DNA of 64,000 bases from Diplolepis rosae (Eukaryota > Arthropoda > Insecta > Hymenoptera > Diplolepididae): contig JAPYXD010000522.1 in NCBI GenBank assembly GCA_030998225.1, positions 7,254,001 to 7,318,000 of the forward strand, in the 5' to 3' direction. The first letter of the stretch is position 1; each line of letters begins with the position of its first letter. Shown here piece after piece: positions 47,155 to 61,788 of the stretch. Both the position numbers and the translations under genes were made by a program. The notes under the pieces were generated by a model. It was not told the DNA's origin and made no database searches. It saw only the letters and a program-made list of their open reading frames with translations.

Positions 47155-48070
47155 CCCTGCTGGAAGTAAAAAGATTGAAGAAGATAGGAACTGGGGGATT
47201 TTAAAAGATAGAACATTTCTATCTCTCCCAACCCATCATCTTGCATCCTCAAAACTCTATCTTTTTCTATCTCTACACTTATCCAGAGTGACTGGGAATA
47301 TCTATCTTTTCGTATACCTTAGTCTATCCGCCGACTGAAGTAGTATCTATCTTTTTCCACCTTTTTCTCTATCTTTCGTGATTGACCACTTGTATCTTTT
47401 TCTATCCCTCATTTATCTCCCCATAGTTCAAATTTTAATCTCTCTCTATATCTCTCAGTATCCATTCTTGCCATGAAATGAAGAGTGCAGTTCTAAAAAG
47501 TATTGTGTCCATTTTACATAATGGAAGACTATTACTTCATTGTCCATAAAATATAATCACTCTTATAGAAAAAGAATATAAAATATCTTAGTAGTGGATT
47601 GATCTTATTTTGTTGTAAGGAGAGATAATGAGAGATAGAAAGAGAGTTTAAAATTTTTAATAGGGAGAGATAGGCATCGACAAGATTGGCAAGAAGATAG
47701 AAAAAAAATTGACGTTGATAGATGAAGGATAGAATGAGATAGAAAAGGGGAGATAAAAGAAGAAAGACGTGAATTAAGATTGACAAAGAGACAGAAAAAG
47801 ATTGACGTTGATAGATGTAGAATAGAATGAGATAGAAAAGGGGAGATTAAAAAGGATATACGTGAATTTAGATTGAAAAAGAGATAAAAAAAGCTTAAGG
47901 ATGATAGATAAAGGATTGGAATGGATAGAAAAGTAGTTATTAGAAAAAATAGACGTGAATTTAGAATAAAAAAGAGATAGAATTGGATAAATTATCTCTA
48001 TCTTTTTCTATAATAAAGATTCAAAATTATTGAAAAGGATAAGATTTCTATCTTTTTACTTCCATCAGGG
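47155..48070. mobile_element. Family H inverted-repeat element, 916 bp, TA target duplication
   Basis: The ends CCCTGCTGGAAGTAAAAAGA and, on the other strand, CCCTGATGGAAGTAAAAAGA are terminal inverted repeats. Both are flanked directly by TA (47153-47154 and 48071-48072). The left half is filled with TATCTTTTTCTATC-like words and the right half with their complement, so the element folds on itself as a whole. No open reading frame is credible. It is a non-autonomous element, probably of the Tc1/mariner type given the TA duplication. Confidence 0.8.
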
Positions 48071-50221
48071 TAATTACCATCAGCCTGTAATGAGTACGAT
48101 AAATGTTTTATTATAAATATTTCCTTGTATATACATATGTGTCTAAGCTTGAGATAAACAATAGCAGTAGCATTTATTAGAAGATGTCTGTGCACACTTC
48201 ACCTAAAATTATAGTAATGCTGAAAAAGGTGCTATAGTAGCTCTGAAAAAATAATAACCATCTGAGTAATAATTGCTCTCAGAGCTGAGATACATATCCA
48301 TTCACAAAATTTTCAAGATTCAAAATGTAAAAGGCAAGGATTGTATCTGACAAATTATCTCATTTAAATGGCCAATGAGCATTTTAATTTATTAACACAT
48401 TCTGTAATTTAACTACTGACAGACTGCCATTTAAGACCTAAATTCTGTACGAAAATGTGATTTTTAAGATTTCATTCATTTTAACATTTATGTTTATTGA
48501 CGAAAGATTATTAGTTGTTGATAGTGATGTGAAATATTTTTGAGCTTAAAAGTACTGGAAATATTGGATACCGGAAAACTGATTAATTTTTATTTTATTT
48601 GTATAAAAAGTTCTCAATCCAGTACTTTAAAAATAAAGTAATTTTCTTATATTTAAAAAAAAATATATTTATCCCAAGCTCGAGAAATATTTTCACTATA
48701 TTGTATTTTAAACTTAAATTTATTCTGAAGAAAGAAATTTTACAGAAAGTTATTTACAAACAAATTCACTGCTCCGAAATGTTTAAGCAAATATTTTGTA
48801 GCAATAAATGAGTTTGAATTTCCAATATTTCTTATAATTACGAGTAAATCCATAATATTCCTACAACGTTCCAAAGCATATTGCATAATTTTTTTTCGCA
48901 AAATTTAATGTAAATAATTTTAATCCATGAAAATATTTATCAGATTGACATTGTATACATTATTTTAGACGCACAGTCACAAAATTTTAGACAAATGCTT
49001 ATTTTTGTTTTCGTAACAATGTTTATATTTATAGAATTCATGAAACCAAAATGCGAACTTGAAGATTACATATGACGAAGAAGTAATTTCTTTTTTATAA
49101 ATAATAAAGTCTTCAAAGTGTTTGCACAAAATTAATATCTTTCATCAAATAAAACTAAAACAATACCTTAAAATTGAAACCAAATTAGCTCAGTAATAGA
49201 CAGTAAGTGAATAGGGTAAATAGGTACACCAGAAATTACACAATCCATTAAGCATATCAGTGGTAAGTGAATAAAAATAATATTGCACGTCCAAATATTT
49301 TCTTTGACAGCATAATTAAAACACGAAAAATCTAAGTGGGTTAACCCGGGATTGAATAGTTTTTAGTAAAATAACCACATTGTGGATTAAAATTTTTTAA
49401 AAACTTGGCTTGAGTTGGTTGTGAATTTTCATGATTTGACATCATATTTTCGATATTAATTTTTAATTCCATATGCAAGTACGCATATATAATTATTCAT
49501 ATATGTGTAAATATTAGACAAATATTTTAACAATTGCGACGTTATGAAAAAAAATGTACAATTTCTTGCATATAATTATGTATATTTTTCGTTCCTATAT
49601 ATTGTGGGGATTCAAGACATTTATAATGTGTAATTTTGAATAAATTGTTATTTCTTTTATTTTGTAACCAGTGTACGAAGGAAATAAATATTATGTGACA
49701 AATTTCAGAAATTTGCTTTTAAATTTTCGCGCCACTCAAAAGCCAAAAGGCAACCAAACTTTGTGGAGTTTTCAGTGCACATTTCGGTAAGGTAAACTTT
49801 GGTAAACTTTAAGTAAATGTAGTATTAGATAAAACCTGATAAAACAATTTCATTTGAAGTGTTAATAAATTTTGATCTTGTAACATAACTTTCCTTTTGA
49901 TATGTAGAAAGTCCTTCGTAGAATAAAATTTTTTTTTCAGCTTCTTTGTTTTTCGAATGGCAGTTCTGAAATTGACAGAAATATTCATGGAAATATTTGT
50001 AAACAAAACTGTTCATTTGGTAACGAGAATCACAAAATTAAAGCGATGTGGCCGATGTGTATAAGTTTTATAATTTAGGGACTAGAGTTAGTGATTCTTG
50101 CGTGCCATTTAGTTTCAAGTTGTAATGAAAGTTGGTTTCACTTTAATAAAGTTTCCGCGAAAGTTTTGATATCGGCTTTGGTTCCATTTCTACAATTTGA
50201 TATTATACTTATTTTAATATC
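48071..50221. other. Intergenic AT-rich stretch before ENKD1
   Basis: No gene is visible. TGTAAATA words occur near 48911 and 49505. AATAAA signals at about 49638 and 49682 could end a very long C3G 3'UTR or be chance in AT-rich DNA. The ENKD1 promoter must lie in the last few hundred bases. Confidence 0.4.
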
Positions 50222-52017
50222 ATGTCAACAAGGATGACAACGTTAAAAGGTGTTTTTCCAGAACCAAGTAAGTGTTAAAAAAATATTCTTATTAATAATC
50301 CTGTTCCATGTAATTTTAATGGAAAATTTAGTTTTAATGCAGACCATCCAGACACAAATTGTAGAACTTTTTAGGTTAAGTCTCCACTTAAAAATTCTCA
50401 TATTTGTTTCAATTCACAAAAAATGTTTACTTTAGCTCAAAAAACTATTATTTATTCTACAAATAGGCTCTTTTAGAAATGATATTCCTGTGAGAAATTT
50501 CACAAAATGTCATTAATAAAATTTTTCCGACTTGTTTGTTTCAATAACGTATATAACGTACTTTTTAAAATAATTTTTTCTTCAAAATTTAAACATAAAT
50601 TTCATTAAAATTCCCTACAAATATTAATATTTTTATATAAATAAATCCAAATTGATTAATTATCCATAGAACCAGTTCGGAGAAGAAACTTCATTCAAGA
50701 GAACGTTAAAAATTTGAAACAAATGGGGCAATATTTTCACAATACAGATCTAGAAGATTTTCAAAACTTCCATATACGCAAACAGCAACAAATCGCTAAT
50801 AAGACCCAAAATGATGCATTAAAAAAGAAACCGAGTGTACCAACATTAGAAGAGATTTATAAAACAGGACCTTCTAAATCCGGAATAGAAAAATCAGACA
50901 AAAATGTAAAAAAGCCAAATTTGCCAGCCTTATTTAGCAAAGATTCTACAACTTCAAAAAAAATATCAAAAGCACCAATTAATAAAAATCCTGCTCTGAT
51001 TAAAAAAAAATGCGAAAAAAATCATGAAATGAAGAAATCTTTGAATAATAAAAATAATTCAAAAGTGCCTTCTGATCCTAATGTCTTGCGTGATAGGTCG
51101 CAAGATGACAAGGATAATAAACCTCTTATAAAGTACAGAAATCAAGGTATTCAAACATTGGAGGATAAAGACTTGGGTGAATTATACACTGAAGGCATAA
51201 TTAGGTACCTAAAATTTTCAAATTATCTTCAGACTTTAAAATATAAATAATTTAGTTTCATAGATATTTTTTCTTTTAAGGTATCCTACAAAAAAAAATG
51301 TGTCAACTAGTGATTCTCATAAGCATTTACTTGAAGGAAACTTAGATAAAAGAGGAAAACTACATTTGAGTCCACCGTCAGATAGAGGTGACATGCGTTC
51401 ATCTCCTGTAAAAAATGATGAAGAATCTAGACTTTTTGTTATGCCTGGCGATGAGGTGAATCCTCTTAAGTTGAATAAACAACGTAATACTGTGGCAAGC
51501 AAATTAGCTGCTCAACTTAATAATGGTGTCCTTCCTTCCACCTATCGTAAAGGAGTTGTTCCTAAGTATGCACTAAACATTATTTTTTAATTTTACTATT
51601 TGCTAGTTTTTCTGTATCCATTTTTTTTATTAAAGATATATTCGAGAAAGAAAAGAAGCAGCGAAGAAAGAGGAGAAAACGAAAGCTGAAGCACTTCAGT
51701 CAGATTGTCCAGAAGGTTATATGGCTCTTCCCGATGAAGATCGAAAGGAAACGTTGCTATTATTAAAGTCCAGTAGGTTACATTATGCTTAAATGATTAA
51801 TTTAATTTTGCATAAGCCTAAATTTCATGAAAATAACTAATTACTTTTTTATATAGAATACCAGGAATGCGTTAATGAACTGAACAAGTTGCCAATAAGG
51901 ACCGATACATTAAGGGCGCAAAAGCAGAAAATGGAAATTGAGAAGAAACTAAATAAAATCGAGGAAGGTATAAAAGTATTTTCGAGACCCAAAATTTATG
52001 TCAAAATGGACGCGTGA
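50222..52017 (+). CDS. ENKD1: Enkurin domain-containing protein 1 (ENKD1-like)
   Basis: Exons are 50222-50267, 50670-51204, 51281-51565, 51636-51772 and 51857-52017 (TGA), giving 387 residues with consistent phases. The start is the first ATG of the short first exon. The last 100 residues form an enkurin-type domain: YIREREEAAKK, then CPEGYMALPDEDRKE, then LPIRTDTLRAQKQKMEIEKK and finally IKVFSRPKIYVKMD. The LRAQ and IKxFSRPKxxVKMD signatures match ENKD1 specifically rather than enkurin itself. The middle is Lys/Asn/Ser-rich and probably disordered; an N-terminal RRRNFIQENVKNLKQ segment is conserved-looking. ENKD1 is a microtubule and centriole/cilium-associated protein (established for vertebrates); the same role here is inferred. 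It follows C3G on the same strand after about 6.4 kb and is convergent with NME6, with only 387 bp between stop codons. Confidence 0.9.
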
Positions 52018-52404
52018 TGATCTTTTGGATAAAGTTTTAGAAGAGAAACAAAGTTTATGGAATATTAATTACACTGCTAAAATAATTTTAACGTATCAAT
52101 CAATCATCGACTCTTGTATATATTTTTTATTCACTTAAATGGAAAAATTATCTAGTCTAATTTGTACAGTATTTTGAGTGTCTAGTTGGAATATAATTGA
52201 AAAATATAGACAGTTATTTTTCTAATCAAAGACTTCTTGTTTCTAGTAATATAAGGATTTTTATTTTCAGATCGAAGAAAAACTATCGCATCTAAAAAAA
52301 ATTAGTCTCTGAATTCTGACTCATTTATTTATTAAATATATAATTAACTATATTTAACAACAGGAAATGGCACACAAATTCATTAATATATATATACATT
52401 ACTT

Positions 52405-53431
52405 TTAAAAATCTACTGAATTATTATCAATAGTATGAACAAACTTTAGAGGGTCAAAGTTAACTTTCCCTGAATTAAAGAGATCTTCTTCGGTTTTATA
52501 CCACTTTTGTATGTCAAATTCTTTGAAAAATATTGCTATCTCTCTTTTAGCTGATTCCTCGGAATCTAGAGTAAAAAAAGACATTTATTTTTTTAGAAAC
52601 TAATAACTTCAAATAGTGTTAAAAATAATTTTTCAGAATTTTCATACGAAATGTAATTTTTATTTTTCAATTTTTTAATAAACTACCTGATCCATGCGCA
52701 GCATTTCTAGTATCTGAGAGACCAAACATGCTTCTTATTGTATTGGGATTGGTAAATTGGGTTTGATAAACTTTCGCAGGCCCTAATAAATGCCTCCACT
52801 TAAGTATGGCATCATGTCTTGCTAAAATGTATACGTCAGAAGGACCACTGCTTATAAAGGTGATTAGACGATTGTAGAAAAATTTTCCTTTGTGTTCTGC
52901 ATAAAAGAATTCTGCCTGCTCTAAATTTATTGTCAATCTACGCGATCTTACTACTTTAAAGTCGTTGATGATTATTAAGTCTCGAATTTTCTGAAAAATA
53001 TAAATTCTCATCAATTGCCTGTTTACTGTATCGATTAAATATTCTATAAAATTAATTTGCTTCAAAGTATAATTATTAGTGCGATGCTAAATTTACGATT
53101 AGAAGTTTATTAAAATAGTTATAAATTTGAAAATATTAAATGTGTTGAAAGTTAAATATCTTTAGAATAATAAATAATAAACTTTGGATTAAAAAAAAAA
53201 GTTGGAAAATACGTTAGATTTATTTCTAAAATGTTGAGATTTAAATTAATAATATCTTCCTATAAAGTTATCAATAAATATCAATATAAAGATAAAAATA
53301 ACAAGTTTTTTGTAATTTAATAAAATCACCTGTAATGCAAAGGGAGATTTTACAACGTGAGGTTTTAGGATGGCAAGTGTTAACGCAAACGGTTGTTTTA
53401 ACTGCATAATCGCATTTTTTGTCCATGCCAT
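52405..53431 (-). CDS. NME6: Nucleoside diphosphate kinase 6 (NME6)
   Basis: The minus-strand exons are 53330-53431, 52687-52990 and 52405-52565, giving 188 residues with splice phases that close exactly. The protein begins MAWTKNAIMQLKQPFALTLA and contains LAILKPHVV, the usual NDK beta-strand 1 start. The active-site block RNAAHGSDS is created across the second intron and carries the catalytic His. The C-terminal tail (SAKREIAIFFKEFDIQKWY) is the extension typical of NME6. The family transfers phosphate between nucleoside tri- and diphosphates. Vertebrate NME6 is mitochondrial and has weak or partner-dependent activity, so catalysis here is inferred. A minus-strand AATAAA lies at about 52323-52330, within 90 bp of the stop. 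The start codon is about 620 bp from that of Sec10 on the opposite strand. Confidence 0.93.
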
Positions 53432-54049
53432 TTATTTAGATAATCATAATCGGACATCTCGAATTCTCGTAATTTATTTGCACATGTGCCATCAGTAGAA
53501 CATTTTATAACCTATTTGTTGTAAAACCATCGATTAACTTTTAATTTTCGTTTGTCAGCAACACACTAATAATTTCACAGTAAAGGCAAATTATGTACCA
53601 ATTTATTTTAGATAACATTCAAAAATAGCACAAGTTTAGTAAGAAATTAAGTGGAAATTAATTTTGACCTCATGATTTTGACATTTATGACTTTTTTAAC
53701 CTTGATCTAATAGTTCAGTTAGTTCTTGCATCTGATTGGCCCAATGTTACGTCACTTTAAACAGTGAGTTACAATTTTGACCAATAAAACGATTACATAG
53801 TCGAAGTCGAACGCCCTAGGAGCAACATAACCTAAAAAGTTATTCTGAGCAACCAAGCAACTTATTTACCTGTTTTGACGTTTCATGAAATTTTTTAGTT
53901 TTCTGCGGTTCTCTGCATATATATATATTTTTTCTTCCATGAAGAAAAGCAAGAATTAGAGAAAAATACATGTATATCTCTTTAGGATTTTGAAATTAAA
54001 GTTTTTTTCGACGCAGACCGGCTTTGTCTAGAAATAGTTATGCCCCAAA
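53432..54049. promoter_or_regulatory. Divergent NME6/Sec10 promoter region
   Basis: About 620 bp separate the two divergent start codons. No repeat family from the left half enters it. A bidirectional promoter is the simplest reading; no TATA box or initiator can be assigned with confidence. Confidence 0.55.
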
Positions 54050-56938
54050 ATGATGCAACAATATATGAAAGAACTTGAACAAGTGAGTTTTAATACATTA
54101 TAAACATTAAATTCCATTGTTAATTCACTTTATAATTTGTTAATTAATTCTTTGTCAAGTTTTTCTATACAAAGATAAAAATCATTGATCTCAAACAATG
54201 TTATTCTACAATTATTTTATGTTTTTAAATTCTATTCATTCATGTTTGACAACAATTATTACAATAATTTTAATATAAAATATTATTTCTGAATAAATTG
54301 TTGAATAACTACTTTTCGTTATACTAAATATAATGTCAAGTTTGAGGAGTTCTTGAAAAGGTTAAGTAGTTCAACATTTATGTTATATTTTCTTTTCAAT
54401 GTTATTTATACGATTAATTAAATAAATAATGAATCAGAGTATCTGCTAAATTAAAACTAATTTTTTACAATAGGAGCCATTCGATCCTGAAGAGTTTGTT
54501 GAACGTCTGGCTTGGCGAACAGTCAATGACACAATCAGCGAAAACGGAAAAAGTGTTTTTGATCCCCTTTTAATTCATGAAACTTTTCTCCAAGCGATTA
54601 AAGATTTACAAGTGTTACAAGAACGTCAGCAAAAGAAATGTGACAAACTAGAAACTGCATTAAAAGAGGAAGAAGCGAGACATGCTCTCGAAACTTTAGA
54701 TTTACAAGAAAGAAATAAAAATGCAATGGACCTCTTTCATCAGTTGGATGAAAGAATTAATTTAGTTGCGACGAAAGTTCTTCATTTGGGCGAACAACTC
54801 GAAAATGTCAATACACCAAGGGCAAGGGCTGTTGAAGCTCAGAAATTAATGAAACATTTTTCAGAATTCTTTAGCCCTGGCCCTTTGACTGGTTCAATTT
54901 TCACAGATAAGTCATCCGTAAGATTTTTTTCTCAAAATTTACCTTTTTCTAAAACTTACAGTTTATAAATTGCTCTAAAGAGTATTTTTATAAATATATT
55001 AATAGAATTTAAAATATGTAAATTAATTTAACAGTTGGATGAAGCAGCCGATGTAATATTAAAGCTCCATCTAATAGCGCAAGAGCTTCCAGCCGAAAAA
55101 TTTGACCACGCCAAGAAGAAAATAAGTTCAAAATATCACGAAATCGAGCGCAATTTGATAGAAGAATTTGTTCGGGCTCAAAATAGTGAAGACGCTGCTC
55201 GAATGAAAAAGCTCGCATCAATACTTTCTCACTTTAAAGGATATTCTCAGTGTGTTGACGCATTTATAGAACAAAGTCAAATGAGTTCTTTTGGTGGAAA
55301 GGACGTTTTCCAGGAAGTTATTCCTATGTGTACAAAAAATTACCAACTCATGCAGCAAGTTTTTTCTAATCCAGAGCAAGTAATGGCAAAATTTGTACTA
55401 AATATTTATCACTTGAGGCTGCAAAAATACGTTGTGGCTAAATTAGCAGATCGTTCTGATTCAGAAAAATATCTCTCAAATTTGTACGACTTATATTTAA
55501 AAACTGTGAAGCTCTCTGCCGATTTAAAAAAATATAATATGTGCACTGACGAATCTTATTTAATTAAACTCACCAGAAATATCTTTCACAAGCATTTAGA
55601 TGCCTATATTACGTGAGTTGATTCTATTAATATTTAAATTAATTGGATTGAAAAGAATTCTCTTTGTTGATAATAATTTAAACAATAATTTTCAGAGTAG
55701 AAACAAAGTCGCTACGAGAGAAATCAGCAGCTCTTCTAATCGAGTATTATGAGTCAAAAAATCACCAGAAGAAAGTTTTGCAAACTGGAGGATTCCAGGA
55801 ACTAAGGAGAGATTTACAGGCAGTTCTTGGAACCAGGACGAACATAAATATCGCTCAAATAGAGGACTTTGGTGGAGAAACATTTCTCTCAGAGGAATTA
55901 GCTATCAACCTCTTACAAAGGAGCAAATTGGCCTTTCAAAGATGCTCGCTTTTATCGCAACCCGCGGATCTGCCAATTAATGCGACACAAATTTTGGATA
56001 TTTTATTAAAGAACCTGATCGATGAGCACGTCGATTACGCCCTGGAATTAGGCTTGCAAAGTGTTCCTATTCCTGAGAGTCGAACTCAACCAGAAATTCA
56101 TTTTTTCAATATTGTTCGAAGATGCAATGCTATTATTCGACTACTGGAAGAACAATTCTGCGACAGTTTACTACCTCTTGTAATGTAAGTCATAAAATTT
56201 CGCTAAATGAATTGAAAAATAAAAATTTAATGTTATTTGTCAATTTCAGGTCAACACCAAAGCATGTGGAATGCATGACAAAGAAAAAAAAGATTTTAGA
56301 GCAAATCGAAATGAAACTTGATCTCGGTTTAGATAGAAGTATCAACGCTATAATTGGATGGGTGAAGGTTTATCTGCAAACAGAGCAACGCAAGACTGAT
56401 TTCAAACCAGAGACTGACGTTGATACTTTAAACACACCAGCTTGTTTAACAGTAGTTCAATATGTAACAGGAATGATAAGACATATTCACGATAGCCTTG
56501 ATGGCAAAAGCTTAGAAAATGTATTAACAGAACTTGGAATTCGATTTCATAGAGTGATTTACGAACATTTACAGCAGTTTCAGTTTAATTCAGCTGGAGC
56601 GATGTGTGCAATCTGCGATATGAATGAGTATAGAAAATGCGTCAAGGAATTAAAAATTGGCACTGTTGTAACATTGTTCGACACTTTACATGCTCTTTGC
56701 AACCTTCTTTTGGTAAAACCAGAAAATTTGATGCAAGTTTGCTCTGGTGATCAATTGGTTAGTTTTTTTAATTTTCTCAAGATAGTTCTATTTTTAAATA
56801 ACTTTTTACCTACTATCTTGTATATTTCTTATGTTACAGGCTATGCTAGATAGATCAATTTTGCTTTCGTTTATACAGTTAAGGTCGGATTATAAAACTC
56901 AGAAACTGGCAAATACTTTAAAAGGACTGACTACCTAG
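54050..56938 (+). CDS. Sec10: Exocyst complex component 5 (Sec10)
   Basis: Exons are 54050-54082, 54474-54917, 55035-55612, 55696-56184, 56250-56757 and 56840-56938 (TAG), giving 716 residues, close to the roughly 710 usual for animal Sec10. The first exon supplies only MMQQYMKELEQ before EPFDPEEFVERLAWRT, the characteristic N-terminus. I chose the frame starting at 54050 because the nearby ATG at 54041 runs into a stop. Residues about 55-115 are a Glu/Lys-rich coiled coil, followed by the helical-rod body with LDEAADVILKLHLIAQEL and EVIPMCTKNYQLMQQVF. Sec10 is a subunit of the octameric exocyst that tethers secretory vesicles to the plasma membrane (established). UGUAUAUA, a Pumilio-type word, lies 2 nt after the stop, and AATAAA occurs at 57061. 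It is convergent with PRMT1. Confidence 0.96.
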
Positions 56939-58301
56939 TTGTATATATTTAAATGCATTTATTTTATAAACTGCTTACTCTTCGCAGGGAATATTGATGC
57001 TGGATGGTGATAATATATCAAATAACTAATAACGTTAATATTCCAATATTTATATTACAAAATAAATAATAGATTTTCCTGAATATTTGTACATTTTTGA
57101 ATCTTCGAATGCAAAATTAATTTGAATCTTTCCAACTTAAATTATCCTTAAGTAAAATTTCTAAGTAGCAATCTAAAATCTTTGTATATTTAATTGTTTA
57201 GAAATCATTAAGAAATAAGGCTATATCGATAAAAACATTTTTATTTTGATTTTCATATAAGATGAATTGTTAAGAATTCGGGTCTGTTGAAATTTAAAAA
57301 ATCCACTTAATAGATATAAAGGTTTGAAAAATGTATAATTCCAGAAAAATACAAAGTAGAAAATGTGGCTAATCTATGTCATCAAACAAATTGATTTTGA
57401 GTTGAGGCGTTTATGAATTTTAACATGTATACTAAAACTTCTTACACAATTATACAAAGTAAAAGTCAATTATTTTCTACTAGTCATTCATGAAGTTAAA
57501 AAATTTTATGCAGCTTTTACTCATTTCAATACAAAACACTATTACATGTTTAATCCCTTGTTTCATGGCGAATCACAATATTAGATGAATATCGCGGTTT
57601 GACAGTTCATTCGGTGGCGCTAAAATTTAAATTAAGTATTACTATTTACTCATCTGTGATGGTCATTTGTCGTGATTTTGTAAGTGCAATCAAAGGATAA
57701 ACGTTAAGAAACTGTTGTGTTGAAATATATATTAAAAAAAAAGAAAAATCATTTTACAGGTCTGATTATATTACAATGCATACTCACCAACGTATAAATC
57801 TCCAAAGTACTTTACGTAAACTAGTTCGCGTTTGGAAGGCCTTGTATTATAGTCTCCCAATACTGAAAAATCTTCGTTTTTTATTCTACCTCCTAATAAA
57901 AAAACTTTCTACAATCAGCGATTATGACTCGAGAAAAAAAAAACAGAAATCTGTTTGCATGAAGTCCTCGAGACTAAAAATACTACAGTTAATTAACTGT
58001 AATCCCTTTCATCTCCTAAATTAAAACTTCTAACCCGACGTTGAAAGCGCTCAATAAATACGAAAACTCTTCAGATATTCAAGCTTTTGAGATAAAAAAT
58101 TTTCAAATAAGATATTTATCCAACATCAGTATTTATACAGCTTGAAGCTAACGGCATTGATCGTACCGGGTTCGGAATAATATTTTCGTCACTTACAGTC
58201 CGTTCTTAATATTTATACAGTTTAATTTTATGGCCGTTATTCGACTTGTGTTAAAGGAAGTTCTAGGAGTCTGCAAACAAGGAATCAATCTCGGATCGGT
58301 A
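56939..58301. other. Convergent Sec10/PRMT1 3' interval
   Basis: This interval holds the Sec10 3' end, with TGTATATA just after the stop and AATAAA at 57061, followed by AT-rich DNA leading to the PRMT1 3' end. No coding frame is convincing; an 82-codon frame at 57776-58024 has no recognisable motif. Confidence 0.55.
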
Positions 58302-60534
<2,233 letters not shown>

Positions 60535-61788
60535 TTTGAACTACGTCACAGCAGACGGCGGGATGCAGGAAGGACCAATTCGAGTGGTCCTTTGGGGCAC
60601 CTCAAATTTTCGAAATTAAAATATGTATTTCCAAATTTTGAATAGCACAAAAACTGGAGCAAGAATTTCGTTCACAAAACTTCAATTATGACAAAAAATC
60701 TAGCCTTAAAATTACCAACCACTTCAATTTTTCGATAAAATGTATCACTATTCGATTTCAAGAAATTACTCTTTTTTTACCAATATTCTTGATTATCAAC
60801 AAAATTTTACATTTTTAGAGATCTTATTAAAAACAAACACTTAAAAAAATTGAAGGGTGCCTAAAAACTTGATTTTTGACAATAGTGACGTATTTTCACA
60901 CCGGAAAAAGTGTTACTGACTTTCAACTAGAAATCAAGAAATGATGGAAATATCCAAAATAGCTCTGTAATCGATTTTTAATATGGGACCTGGACCGCCA
61001 TGATTCGTCCCTGTTTAGATGCACCATCATGACTGGAGACTAGCTTTCACCATACTAGTTTTTTGTTTTTATTCGACAAAATAATACCTATAGAAAGAAG
61101 AAAAAAGTTCTTATAATATTTTTATCATGCGATCATTCGATTCTTAACCATAATTCAATGGATTTTAATATCTTATTCTGATTTAAAAATTGAATAAAAA
61201 ATTGAGATTACTGATAGGTCATCTTCATATGGCACATAAGCATGGACCAATCAGATCTCAGTTGACTGCTAGCACTCAACGGCGGGACTAGTAGACATTC
61301 TCGGAGGGAGAATTGCGCAGCGTAAATCTCCAATTACATTGTTGAGCATTAAAAGTCGAATTAAAAGAATAATGTGTTTTTTTTAGGTTGACTTTAACTA
61401 GTCCACGTTTGCATTTAAAAATGGAACACTCAAGGTGGGAATTTAAAATAGTCCAATGCTGATAAACCCCAGTGGTTACGTTACTGCCGAAAAGTTCCGC
61501 GCCAGAGTAGTTGGTCGAAGAAAGATATGTGTAATGTGTTCATGTGTGGCGGTGGGAACGTTGGGAGCAGACGGGTGACGGGGGTGACGGAGTCCAGAGT
61601 TGACGCATTTGTGCTGCGAAGTGTAGATTTCTCAGAAAAGGTTCCAGCTCGCTGTGCGTTCTTCAGTGTAGTATTGTGTAAAGGTTGGTGATTTTTGGAT
61701 TAAAATCAGTTAGAGGAAGTCGTGGATGTCTCGTTTGAGGCCTGGATTTAGGAAATCTCGTAAAATGGAGCCAGTGAATCGCTAGAAG
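60535..61788. promoter_or_regulatory. Divergent PRMT1/ARID4 promoter region
   Basis: About 1.25 kb lie between the PRMT1 first coding exon and the ARID4 start codon. The part at 61530-61640 is clearly richer in G (GGTGGGAACGTTGGGAGC and GGGTGACGGGGGTGACGG) than the surrounding AT-rich DNA and contains tandem TGACG words of CRE type. It probably holds the ARID4 core promoter and leader. No repeat family intrudes. Confidence 0.5.
61726..61785 (+). other. Upstream ORF in the ARID4 leader
   Basis: An ATG at 61726 opens a 19-codon frame that ends at TAG 61783-61785, only 3 nt before the ARID4 ATG at 61789. Another in-frame ATG lies inside it. The main ATG is followed by just one codon and a GTGAGT donor. 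An upstream ORF ending this close would be expected to lower initiation at the main start or force reinitiation or leaky scanning. The transcript start is not known, so the leader could begin downstream of 61726. Confidence 0.55.

Noticed and set aside
57776..58024. 82-codon plus frame between Sec10 and PRMT1
   Set aside because: Lys/Leu-rich composition expected from AT-rich DNA; no motif, and it lies where convergent 3'UTRs would be.
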